NCBI GenBank assembly: GCA_045594545.1
Contig: JAZNYQ010000044.1
Coordinates: 1 to 14,367, forward strand
DNA: 14,367 nucleotides
Direction: 5' to 3'
From: CAKSHC01 sp045594545
GTDB lineage: Bacteria; Bacillota; Clostridia; Oscillospirales; UMGS1783
A program made the position numbers and the translations under genes. Shown here one piece after another: positions 7,957 through 13,898 of the stretch. Under the pieces are notes generated by a model, which was not told the DNA's origin, made no database searches, and worked only from the letters and a program-made list of their open reading frames with translations. Position 1 is the first letter of the stretch; each line of letters starts with the position of its first letter.

Positions 7957-9180
7957 ATGATTGCCTCATTGATATGGCTGTTGCTTCCGCTGTTATATGC
8001 GGTAGGGGCACTGGGTGTCGGCACCGCCTTTGTCTACAACGAAACCTTGGCATGGCATGCGATCAATTTACTGTCGGGTTGTTTACTGCCCCTGCGCAGT
8101 GTATACTTTATCGTGCTCAACATCAAAAGCGGCAATCGCATATCCGTCCCCTCTCTTTTCCAAGCCCTAACCGAAACGATACTGGCGTTGGCTATTGTCT
8201 TTCTACCGCATCTGTCCTATCAGGCCTTTGTCGTTTTTCTCGTCCTATATCTATCCTTTTACACGGCCGTTAAAACGATTGATGCTGTGATCTACAAGAA
8301 AAATCGGGTGTATCAGCATTTTATCCCCTCGCTGTGTCAGGCGGTTCTGTTTTCGCATCTGTTTCTGTTGCTCCTTTTTCTTCCCCACACGCTTCGGCAT
8401 CCACTTCTTGTTTGGGTGTCGGGGTTGGTGCTGTCCCTACTTGGGCATACCGTACTGTGTGAGTTTCTGGCCACAAAAATCCGCAATCCCAAAGTGTCAC
8501 AGGCATTTCGACGTATCATGGTGACCCTGCCTTGGGTTTCCGGACTCTCTTTCCCCTATCGCCTGATGGAGGGAATCGAGTCATCGACCAAGGATGAGCC
8601 ATCTCCCCAATCGGATGTGGAAATTCTCTTCAGTTTCGGCAAGGATCGGCAGGGCATTGCGGGACACTGCGAGTTATGCCTAAACGGAAAAACCTATACC
8701 TTCGGTAATTATGACCCGTCCTCCCGACGGATCTTACAGACGATGGGCAACGGCATCCTGTTTTGTGCCGATCGGGATGCCCACATCGAATGGCAGACCC
8801 AAAACAACCGAACGGTGGTTGCCTATGGCCTATGTCCCGATGCCAAGCAACAGGGCAAGATCGAGGAATCGGTGCGCCGTCTGCTGGACAACAGTGAACG
8901 ATGGGATGTGCCCCAAGCCCCAAAAGAATACATCTATCAGGTACAACAAGCCTTTTCGCCCGATATTTACCGCATATGCCGAGGGCAATTCGCTACCTAT
9001 TTCCTACCCACCATCAATTGCGTAACACTCACCTGCCATCTTCTGCACAGTACGGCTGCCGGCCATATCTTCATCCCCGGCCTTCGCACGCCCGGCACCT
9101 ATATGGACGCCCTGCATCGGTTGTATCTGGCGGAAAACAGTATCGTCTCCTATGTAAAAACCTATGAAAAAAAGAAGTGA
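7957..9180 (+). CDS. Polytopic membrane protein with C-terminal domain, possibly permuted NlpC/P60-like
   Basis: I do not recognise a named family over the whole length. The first 175 of 407 residues are strongly hydrophobic and hold about five or six membrane segments (near 3-25, 33-55, 68-84, 88-110, 125-145, 148-170), loosely like the short-repeat DUF308/HdeD proteins. From about 190 the protein is soluble. In that part, GHCELCLNGKTYTFGNYD (His237) is followed far downstream by PTINCVTLTCHLL (Cys355). This His-then-Cys order, with the Cys in an NC motif starting a helix, is what circularly permuted papain-like (LRAT/DUF4105-like) enzymes show, so a membrane-tethered hydrolase or acyl-transferase is possible. 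RBS AAAGGAGGG supports the ATG at 7957. The gene follows the hydA terminator and has no clear promoter, so its expression may depend on read-through or an unseen promoter. The function is unknown. Confidence 0.75.
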   Translation: MIASLIWLLLPLLYAVGALGVGTAFVYNETLAWHAINLLSGCLLPLRSVYFIVLNIKSGNRISVPSLFQALTETILALAIVFLPHLSYQAFVVFLVLYLSFYTAVKTIDAVIYKKNRVYQHFIPSLCQAVLFSHLFLLLLFLPHTLRHPLLVWVSGLVLSLLGHTVLCEFLATKIRNPKVSQAFRRIMVTLPWVSGLSFPYRLMEGIESSTKDEPSPQSDVEILFSFGKDRQGIAGHCELCLNGKTYTFGNYDPSSRRILQTMGNGILFCADRDAHIEWQTQNNRTVVAYGLCPDAKQQGKIEESVRRLLDNSERWDVPQAPKEYIYQVQQAFSPDIYRICRGQFATYFLPTINCVTLTCHLLHSTAAGHIFIPGLRTPGTYMDALHRLYLAENSIVSYVKTYEKKK

Positions 9181-9200
9181 GCACTTCAGGTGGTTTTGTT

Positions 9201-10048
9201 TTACTGTTTGGTAATGTAGATCATGTGTGCGATCTGATTACGGAGGAAGAAGGCCTTGATGCCGTCACTCATCAGTTCTTCACCGGTCATGGTGAGTTTC
9301 TGATCGTTATCGGCATTACGCACTTCATAGGTCGCACCCGCATCCAGTCCTTTGAGCACGAAGGTCGTATACTCCTCCTGCGAATAGGTGGGACGGAAGC
9401 AGACCAAGAATCCCTCACCCAGATCGGGACGATAGAACTCATATCCGGCGTTGACTGCATCGGTGTCGCCGCCCAGGCCTTGCTGGAGAATGTAATAGTC
9501 GCCCATCATCCTCTCACGGTTATACACCATTTCGCCGATCATCTTTTCGGCAAATTTCTGGTCGCCTAAAACACCCAAGGTAGCACCCGTTGCCATGTAA
9601 GAACGGAAGAGGTATTCGGTATTGTTTCCCTCAGACGAGGTGTTACCGCCATGCAGAGGCAACCACCAGGAGAGACTGGCGCCCTGAGAACGGATGCCCG
9701 AAGCCACCGTCTGAACACCCTGTCCCGAAACGGTATAGTCGGTACGCCACAGGGGAATGCCGCGCTTGGTCATTTCAATATCGAGCAGACGGCCGCCCGA
9801 TGCGCAGTTATCGAACATACGCCCCGATGCGAGGATGGCGTCGAGATAACGGTAATGACCGGTTACATACAGGATCTCGGATACACCGGCACGGTTACCG
9901 GCGACATCCAGCACTCGATCCTTTTCGCTCCACGATTTTGCAGGATCGAAGTTGTAGTCCTGACGGTAGAAATCGCAACCCATATCGTCGAGGAAGCCGA
10001 TCACCGGATCGATCATGTAATCACAAGCCACAGAAGCAATAAACTCAA
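9201..10048 (-). pseudogene. GH36 alpha-galactosidase, C-terminal fragment (N-terminus lost)
   Basis: Remnant of a glycoside hydrolase that would remove alpha-linked galactose from oligosaccharides. About 280 residues remain, versus roughly 700 in complete bacterial GH36 enzymes. The retained part includes the second half of the catalytic barrel: DFYRQDYNFDP, whose Asp33 is the usual nucleophile, NRAGVSEILYVTGHYRY, and DNCASGGRLLD followed by PLWRTDYT with the acid/base Asp106. The C-terminal beta domain ends normally with TAA at 9201-9203. The N-terminal sandwich domain and first half of the barrel are missing. Upstream of about 10040 the reading frame runs into unrelated AT-richer DNA, and the only start is a TTG at 10055 with no ribosome binding site. 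I conclude it was cut by recombination or insertion and is inactive. It is convergent with the membrane-protein gene, with a 20-nt gap. Confidence 0.85.
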
Positions 10049-10131
10049 ATATCAATGCAATGCAACAGGAACTGTTAGATAAACACTATCTGCGTAAGCA
10101 CGGTAAAAACGCCTACTACGGTCAAAAATAG
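10033..10131 (+). pseudogene. Possible C-terminal remnant of an unidentified gene
   Basis: On the plus strand a frame stays open from just after a stop at 10018-10020 to TAG at 10129-10131. Its end reads like real protein (QELLDKHYLRKHGKNAYYGQ), with sense-like codon use. It starts inside the DNA that the GH36 remnant occupies on the other strand, so at most the part after about 10045 can be genuine. No start codon or ribosome binding site is present. I do not recognise the parent family. It would fit the 3' end of a gene joined to the GH36 fragment by the rearrangement. Confidence 0.35.
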
Positions 10132-10166
10132 AATTTATAAAAATAATTAAGTTTAAATCAAAGCAT

Positions 10167-10229
10167 AAATCTCCTTGTTTTACAGATACTAACAGTACAA
10201 ATTTGTAAAGTAAGGAGATTTTTGTATAT
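10167..10229 (+). promoter_or_regulatory. Structured leader sequestering the ribosome binding site, copy 1
   Basis: AAATCTCCTT (10167-10176) pairs perfectly with AAGGAGATTT (10212-10221), which contains the Shine-Dalgarno sequence of the following SpoVT-like start. A second inner stem TTTACA/TGTAAA (10179-10184 with 10204-10209) brings ACTAACA (10188-10194) into the apical loop. The same layout recurs in copy 2 at 13840-13898. It could act as a cis-regulatory RNA (protein-binding, temperature- or ligand-responsive); the pairing is seen, the role is inferred. Confidence 0.6.
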
Positions 10230-10394
10230 ATGAAAGCAACAGGAATAGTTCGTAGAATCGACGACCTCGGCAGAGTCGTTATTTCCAAAGAGATTAGACG
10301 CACGATGCGGATTCGTGAAGGAGACCCCTCACAGACAACATTGACACCTTTCGACAAGTTTTGTTGGGCTATACATAGTGTGGTAAATAGATAA
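10230..10394 (+). pseudogene. Truncated SpoVT/AbrB-type regulator, copy 1
   Basis: ATG at 10230 opens MKATGIVRRIDDLGRVVISK followed by EIRRTMRIREGDP, an excellent match to the N-terminal swapped-hairpin DNA-binding domain of SpoVT/AbrB-family regulators. These control stationary-phase and sporulation genes as dimers or tetramers. The homology stops after GDP (residue 33). The remaining 21 residues to TAA do not resemble the family, and both the rest of the DNA-binding domain and the GAF-like C-terminal domain of SpoVT are absent. The usual VVIPKE is VVISKE here. After the break, the +1-shifted frame to TAG 10376-10378 (ending DTFRQVLLGYT) looks protein-like and may be the tail of another gene. 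The 54-residue product is probably not a functional regulator. Confidence 0.75.
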
Positions 10395-10399
10395 AAAGC

Positions 10400-10432
10400 A
10401 ACAGCGGAGTGGAAATCCACTCCGCTGTTTAT
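10400..10432 (+). terminator. Intrinsic terminator after truncated regulator copy 1
   Basis: A perfect 14-bp stem (10400-10413 with 10416-10429, core AGCGGAGTGGA/TCCACTCCGCT) followed by T residues. The core is nearly the same as that of the hydA terminator at 7902-7930, so it may be a common terminator type of this genome. The 2-nt apparent loop means the true apical loop is formed by opening the last pair. Confidence 0.8.
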
Positions 10433-10461
10433 TTGGATTTTATAATAGAGTCTATTATAAT
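10433..10461 (+). promoter_or_regulatory. Promoter for the unknown/ClpP-like pair, within a perfect palindrome
   Basis: TTGGAT (10433-10438), a 17-bp spacer and TATAAT (10456-10461). The 21 bases from 10440 to 10460 are a perfect palindrome with 10-bp arms (left arm TTATAATAGA), so TATAAT occurs on both strands. The palindrome sits on the -10 region and could be an operator as well. The transcript would have a leader of roughly 125 nt before the start codon at 10594, in which no clear structure was seen. Confidence 0.6.
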
Positions 10462-10593
10462 AAAGTAACTATTCCCTTCTCACCCTCTTGTTCAATAATT
10501 GTTGAAAACGACTATTTCCTACAGGAGATATTCAAGCAATTGGAAGGTATTGTTCTATTAGGTCAGTTCATTTATAAAAAAGGAAGTGAAAGC

Positions 10594-11235
10594 ATGATAA
10601 CGATTAAAAATTTTCAGGTAATCAACCTCGGCTCTGTCCAATTTTATCAGACCTCACCTCACCCTCATTTGACTGTAATTGAAACAAAATATCTTTCTGA
10701 AATTACAACTGCCATTGAGATTGTTTTGTGTAACAAAACCGTATCTTCTCCATCAAATAAGTGGATAAAATGCGATACAGAAATTACCGCGGAGATTTGT
10801 CTAAACGATATGGTATATCATGTCCTTATAAATGCTGACCGTTCGGCTCGACCTACCTTGGTTATGCACGCGACAGACGATAGCGGTCGCGAAATGACCA
10901 CGCAATATCTTTCCATGCTCTCGCGTTGCTTAGCAATTGAAAGCTTTGACGGTCACGACAAGGCAATTCTCCTTCGCCGAGCCGAGTATTTAAGTCAGAC
11001 CGAGGAAACATTGTTTTCATACATTCACTTTTTAAATGTTGCGGAGTATTGTAGCAACATTGACGCTATACCGGGCAAACCACTACTAATTAAGCACTTT
11101 CTTGAATACCTCGATGAGGCCACTGAAATGGAAGGACTTATTCATCGAACACTTGCCCTAAAGCGACAAATACTTATTGTTACATTGCCAACAAAAAAGG
11201 AAATATTAAATCGATGGATTGGAGAGCAAGCATGA
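10594..11235 (+). CDS. Unknown protein encoded with a ClpP-like protease
   Basis: I do not recognise this 213-residue protein. It begins MITIKNFQVINLGSVQFYQ and seems to have a beta-rich first half up to about residue 110. A helical second half follows, containing SYIHFLNVAEYCSN, HFLEYLDEATEMEGLIHR and the C-terminal KKEILNRWIGEQA. No signal peptide or membrane segment is seen. ATG 10594 has GGAAGTGA 5-7 nt upstream. An in-frame TTG at 10540 would add 18 residues but has a poor ribosome binding site. The stop codon overlaps the start of the ClpP-like gene (ATGA), so the two proteins are made together and may interact; an adaptor, substrate or regulator of the protease is possible. The gene is clearly AT-richer than the fucose and hydrogenase genes. 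Confidence 0.7.
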   Translation: MITIKNFQVINLGSVQFYQTSPHPHLTVIETKYLSEITTAIEIVLCNKTVSSPSNKWIKCDTEITAEICLNDMVYHVLINADRSARPTLVMHATDDSGREMTTQYLSMLSRCLAIESFDGHDKAILLRRAEYLSQTEETLFSYIHFLNVAEYCSNIDAIPGKPLLIKHFLEYLDEATEMEGLIHRTLALKRQILIVTLPTKKEILNRWIGEQA

Positions 11236-11789
11236 GTACAGAAAAATATCCGGAACATAAAAAAAGAAATCTGCTGTTAAGTGACCGCATTTCACAAGGG
11301 TCAGTCAAGGACATCATAAAGGACATCTTTGAGATAAATGCTGACGACACGGCAAAGGCAGAAATTTATAAAAATTGGGAACGCACCCCCATAATGCTGT
11401 TCATCAACTCATACGGCGGCAGTGTCTATGACGGACTTGCATTAATTGACGTGATAAAAGGAAGCAAAACTCCCGTGCATACCGTATGTGTTGGTTCCTG
11501 CATGAGCATGGCGCTATGGATTTGGCTTTCCGGCGCAAAAAGATGGGTCGGAGAATTGTCAACCCTGATGTTCCATGACTTATCCATCTATATGTCCGAC
11601 TCCACAGAAGGTATTAAACAGGAACTCGAGGAAATGATGCGGCTTCAAAGTCTTCTTATTGCCGAAATTACGAAAAAGTCTGTCGTGCAGGAGGAATCCT
11701 TAAGGGATTATATCACTCGCAAGGCCGAATGGTATATTCCTGCAAGCGAAGCGATTGCCTTGAAATTAGCTACCGGGTATTACAAATAG
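11232..11789 (+). CDS. ClpP-like serine protease (accessory type)
   Basis: A 185-residue member of the ClpP/crotonase fold. INSYGGSVYDGLALIDVI (58-75) corresponds to the ClpP INSPGG segment. GSCMSMA carries the likely nucleophile Ser92, and MFHD the likely His115. The third position, Asp in ClpP (rDxfmsAxEA), aligns with Glu166 in AEWYIPASEA, so the triad would be Ser-His-Glu. It ends shortly after and lacks the extra C-terminal part of housekeeping ClpP. It is more like ClpP-like proteins of phages and integrative elements, some of which are head-maturation proteases. No capsid or portal genes are present here. ATG 11232 has GGAG 7 nt upstream and overlaps the stop of the preceding gene; an in-frame ATG at 11214 lacks a good site. 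No Clp ATPase is nearby. Confidence 0.85.
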   Translation: MSTEKYPEHKKRNLLLSDRISQGSVKDIIKDIFEINADDTAKAEIYKNWERTPIMLFINSYGGSVYDGLALIDVIKGSKTPVHTVCVGSCMSMALWIWLSGAKRWVGELSTLMFHDLSIYMSDSTEGIKQELEEMMRLQSLLIAEITKKSVVQEESLRDYITRKAEWYIPASEAIALKLATGYYK

Positions 11790-11792
11790 AAC

Positions 11793-11824
11793 AGCGGATG
11801 TAACAATAATCCATCACATCCGCT
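11793..11824. repeat. Inverted repeat downstream of the ClpP-like gene
   Basis: AGCGGATGT (11793-11801) pairs perfectly with ACATCCGCT (11816-11824) across a 14-nt loop, directly after the stop codon. It lacks a T run and lies beside a stronger terminator, so it may protect the 3' end of the message. Confidence 0.55.
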
Positions 11825-11832
11825 TCAAGATC

Positions 11833-11872
11833 AAAATGCTATCTGCTAATAATACATAGCAGATAGCATTTT
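11833..11872. terminator. Bidirectional intrinsic terminator between convergent genes
   Basis: A perfect 16-bp stem (11833-11848 with 11857-11872, core TGCTATCTGCTA/TAGCAGATAGCA) with an 8-nt loop, T-rich on both exits (TTTT on plus, AAAA start giving TTTT on minus). It serves the ClpP-like gene on plus and the HhH-GPD gene on minus. Confidence 0.88.
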
Positions 11873-11891
11873 CTCTATAAGTATTAAATTA

Positions 11892-12608
11892 TTAACGCAT
11901 ATGTTCCCATATAAGAACATCTAAAAATCTTTCCGTTAGTTGTGGATATTTATTATTTAATATTGAAACTGTTTCTTTCATAATGTCTTTAATCTCATTA
12001 TGGTCTTTGCTGCCCATAGATAATGAAGGAAAAACTTTTTTCATGAAATTCACCATATGCCTATCTGGTTTTACTTCATTGGTCTTGCCGGCAAGCATAT
12101 AAAGATACTTGAGCATAATGCCACTACCTTGACCTTGTACTTTAAGAATATCTAAATCAAGTGCATTTTTGCTTGGGTATGTATTAAACTCTTCAAGAGT
12201 GTTGATGTTATGTTTTTTAAATACTTCTGCAACACGATAACAGGCTTCTGCTTTTAGTATGCCGTTTATGGTAGAAGTTCGTTGTCTATTGTTAAATCCT
12301 TTTTCTGCGGCTTCTTCAAATGAACTAAAGGTACCCATATCGCTTATAAAATTATCTATTGTATATTCGTTTTTAATAGGGAAAGTGCGGGAAATATCGA
12401 GGCCAAAGTAATTTAAAAAGGTATTTGTAGCTTTCTCAACGGACTGATATTTTACTCCAATTGAAAAAACTGCATCAATAATACATATCGGTAACGATTT
12501 ATAAAAGGTTTCATTTGGATCGACTCTTTTTTCTATAATCAGTTTTTGGTACAGATTGAGTTCTTTATCACAAAAATTAACAAATTGTTCCATCTTTCTT
12601 TCACTCAT
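11892..12608 (-). CDS. HhH-GPD-type DNA glycosylase-like protein
   Basis: A 238-residue helical protein resembling the endonuclease III/HhH-GPD fold of base-excision DNA glycosylases. IIDAVFSIGVKYQSVEKATN (43-62) is the usual N-terminal helix pair. ILKVQGQGSGIMLKYLYML (154-172) is the helix-hairpin-helix, and VKPDRHMVNFM (179-189) contains Asp182 at the place of the conserved catalytic Asp. The Lys of bifunctional enzymes (GxGRKTA in Nth) is not present, so it would be monofunctional or non-catalytic. The C-terminal Fe-S cysteine cluster is absent. ATG 12608 is preceded by AAAGGA. A small ORF lies 20 nt upstream and two minus-strand promoters lie further upstream. Distant members of this fold are often found in accessory islands; a role in repair, modification sensing or defence is open. 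Confidence 0.7.
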   Translation of the reverse strand: MSERKMEQFVNFCDKELNLYQKLIIEKRVDPNETFYKSLPICIIDAVFSIGVKYQSVEKATNTFLNYFGLDISRTFPIKNEYTIDNFISDMGTFSSFEEAAEKGFNNRQRTSTINGILKAEACYRVAEVFKKHNINTLEEFNTYPSKNALDLDILKVQGQGSGIMLKYLYMLAGKTNEVKPDRHMVNFMKKVFPSLSMGSKDHNEIKDIMKETVSILNNKYPQLTERFLDVLIWEHMR

Positions 12609-12628
12609 ATTACATCGTCCTTTCTTTT

Positions 12629-12709
12629 TTATATTATAACATCATTCATTAAAAAACACAATAAATTACAGGTACGAAATCGGTTCTTTAAATATTCATA
12701 GTTATTCAT
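12629..12709 (-). CDS. Small ORF (26 codons) upstream of the HhH-GPD gene
   Basis: On the minus strand a good promoter (12733-12761) and AAGGAGG, 6 nt before ATG 12709, open a 26-codon frame starting MNNYEYLKNRFRTC and ending in a hydrophobic CFLMNDVII. The stop (12629-12631) overlaps the region of the second promoter, and the HhH-GPD start is 20 nt further on. The full Shine-Dalgarno makes translation likely. It could be a leader peptide, a small functional protein, or the remains of a longer gene. No family is recognised. Confidence 0.5.
   Translation of the reverse strand: MNNYEYLKNRFRTCNLLCFLMNDVII
12633..12661 (-). promoter_or_regulatory. Internal minus-strand promoter of the HhH-GPD gene
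   Basis: Read on the minus strand, TTGTGT (12661-12656), 17 bp, TATAAT (12638-12633), with the HhH-GPD start codon 25 nt downstream of the -10 box. It lies inside the small ORF. Confidence 0.6.
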
Positions 12710-12732
12710 AACAAACCTCCTTATTTGTAATT

Positions 12733-12761
12733 ATTATAACGCTAGGCAAATGAAAATACAA
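12733..12761 (-). promoter_or_regulatory. Divergent promoter, minus strand
   Basis: Read on minus: TTGTAT (12761-12756), 17 bp, TATAAT (12738-12733), followed by the AAGGAGG and ATG of the 26-codon ORF. Its -35 box is the mirror image of the plus-strand -35 box. Confidence 0.75.
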
Positions 12762-12786
12762 GTTATTTGTCGTTATTTGTATTTTC
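12752..12786. promoter_or_regulatory. Shared inverted repeat linking the divergent promoters
   Basis: GAAAATACAA (12752-12761) and TTGTATTTTC (12777-12786) are perfect 10-bp arms separated by 15 nt. They contain both -35 boxes. The direct repeat TTATTTGT occurs at 12763-12770 and 12773-12780, and again at 12721-12728. This is a likely operator for joint control of the two divergent units. Confidence 0.6.
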
Positions 12787-12805
12787 GGGAAAGGCATGTT
12801 ATACT
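12777..12805 (+). promoter_or_regulatory. Divergent promoter, plus strand
   Basis: TTGTAT (12777-12782), 17 bp, TATACT (12800-12805), then AAAGGAG and the start of the unknown gene about 24 bp downstream. Confidence 0.72.
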
Positions 12806-12828
12806 TCAAATAAAGGAGTGTGATGTTT

Positions 12829-13377
12829 ATGAATGAAAACCTTGTTGATTTTATGCAAGACTTTACCCCAGAAGATTTCGCAGTACAAATGTTAAAAAGA
12901 ACCTCAACCGACGGGTCTTTGCATTTGTACAATTGGTATGATGTCAAATGTGAGGATTGCTTAACTTATAACAATTTCTCCATTAAAATGAAATGGACAA
13001 AAAATGATCTTGAAAAACTGATCCTCGAATACAAGCAACTGATTAAGGCGTTGGAAATTATTGCACGAAATTACGATGAATTGGATGGGAGTTTAGAAAA
13101 AGCAAGAGAACTATTACCGGATGAATCGGTTGTTTCTGCTTACTTCATTTTTATTATGCCGTTTGATGCGAACAACAAAAATTTAAATGCTCAAGTTATA
13201 GATCGAGTAGGTGAAAAGCCATATGGATATAAGTTAATAGCACATGCTCAACGCTTGTGTCGGCTACTTTCTCTACGCGCTCCCGCACCGGTTATACGCA
13301 ACGAGGAAAGATATTTGATTGCAAGTATGGCCATTCATTGCTATGCCAGCCAAATAGAGAAGTTTGAGAACAGTTAA
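12829..13377 (+). CDS. Unknown soluble protein with a helical middle
   Basis: I do not recognise a family for this 182-residue protein. It begins MNENLVDFMQDFTPEDFAVQ. Residues 57-97 are a charged, regularly spaced helical stretch (DLEKLILEYKQLIKALEI and on) that may form a coiled coil, followed by a hydrophobic strand VVSAYFIFIMPF and a helical C-terminus. A CEDC pair at 41-44 could bind metal, but no partner cysteines are obvious. ATG 12829 lies 10 nt after AGGAG; ATG 12823 and GTG 12820 are in frame but too close to the ribosome binding site. It is transcribed divergently from the small ORF/HhH-GPD unit and shares an inverted-repeat promoter region with it, so the two are likely co-regulated. 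The gene is AT-rich like its neighbours. Confidence 0.65.
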   Translation: MNENLVDFMQDFTPEDFAVQMLKRTSTDGSLHLYNWYDVKCEDCLTYNNFSIKMKWTKNDLEKLILEYKQLIKALEIIARNYDELDGSLEKARELLPDESVVSAYFIFIMPFDANNKNLNAQVIDRVGEKPYGYKLIAHAQRLCRLLSLRAPAPVIRNEERYLIASMAIHCYASQIEKFENS

Positions 13378-13477
13378 GAGAGGCTATAAAAAATAAAATT
13401 ATAATTTGAATATCAACTCATTGTTGTACCGATTCGGTGCAGTCGAAAGACATATAAATATCTTTGGAGGTTAACAC

Positions 13478-13822
13478 ATGAAAACCATTATGAAGGAAAT
13501 CAACTTGTTAGATATTGCAGATATTGAACATGCGGTTTCAAATCATTTAGGTAAAAAAGTAACTATTTCAGAAATCGATTGTTCTTTAGCTTATTGCATC
13601 CCTATGGACAGTGGTGAAGCAAGTGGTATGTATTTGGAACTTACTATAGGAGATGATTTTTGTGATTCTCTTGACTTATTTTTTGATGATGAACTTTATG
13701 GCCACTATTTAGACGGCAAGCCGCTCTGCTTAGACGAGCCCTGGCTTCCTATAAATGAAATTTTTAATTTTGATGTTTCAGTTTTCAAGTCATTTGACAG
13801 TTGGACTGATTCTTCTGACTGA
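13478..13822 (+). CDS. Highly acidic small protein of unknown function
   Basis: A 114-residue protein with about 24 Asp/Glu against 6 Lys/Arg, giving a strong negative charge. It starts MKTIMKEINLLDIADIEHAV and has an acidic, aromatic middle (FCDSLDLFFDDELYGHYLDG) and a C-terminus rich in Asp and Phe. No signal peptide or membrane segment. GGAGG at 13466-13470 lies 7 nt before ATG, so translation is well supported. The separation of about 100 nt from the preceding gene holds no terminator and no convincing promoter, so it may be cotranscribed with it. Such charge is seen in DNA-mimic proteins and in some immunity proteins, but also in ordinary small proteins; I assign no function. Confidence 0.65.
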   Translation: MKTIMKEINLLDIADIEHAVSNHLGKKVTISEIDCSLAYCIPMDSGEASGMYLELTIGDDFCDSLDLFFDDELYGHYLDGKPLCLDEPWLPINEIFNFDVSVFKSFDSWTDSSD

Positions 13823-13839
13823 CTATAAAAATTAAGTAT

Positions 13840-13898
13840 AAATCTCCACCATTTACAAATACTAACATCACATTTGAATTTAAAGGAGATTTGTATAT
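13840..13898 (+). promoter_or_regulatory. Structured leader sequestering the ribosome binding site, copy 2
   Basis: AAATCTCC (13840-13847) pairs with GGAGATTT (13885-13892), covering the Shine-Dalgarno of the following start. Inside, CAAAT (13856-13860) pairs with ATTTG (13872-13876), and TTTA with TAAA, leaving ACTAACA (13861-13867) in the loop. Arms and loop match copy 1, while the inner stem sequence differs but still pairs. Homology also continues upstream (TATAAAAATTAAGT-like). Confidence 0.6.

Noticed and set aside
9177..10082. Plus-strand open frames (9177-9569, 9590-10042, 9651-10082) over the alpha-galactosidase remnant
   Set aside because: They are antisense to clear GH36 motifs on the minus strand and have no start signals.
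10230..10394. The 54-codon SpoVT-like frame as an intact small regulator
   Set aside because: It lacks the last part of the DNA-binding domain and the whole C-terminal domain, and its last 21 residues are unrelated to the family.
10540..10593. Longer form of the unknown gene starting at TTG 10540
   Set aside because: GGAG is 12 nt away and TTG is weak, while ATG 10594 has a well-placed GGAAGTGA. The added residues do read like protein, so the longer form cannot be fully excluded.
12702..12947. Minus-strand 81-codon frame across the divergent promoters
   Set aside because: It crosses the promoter region and the start of the plus-strand gene, and lacks a ribosome binding site.
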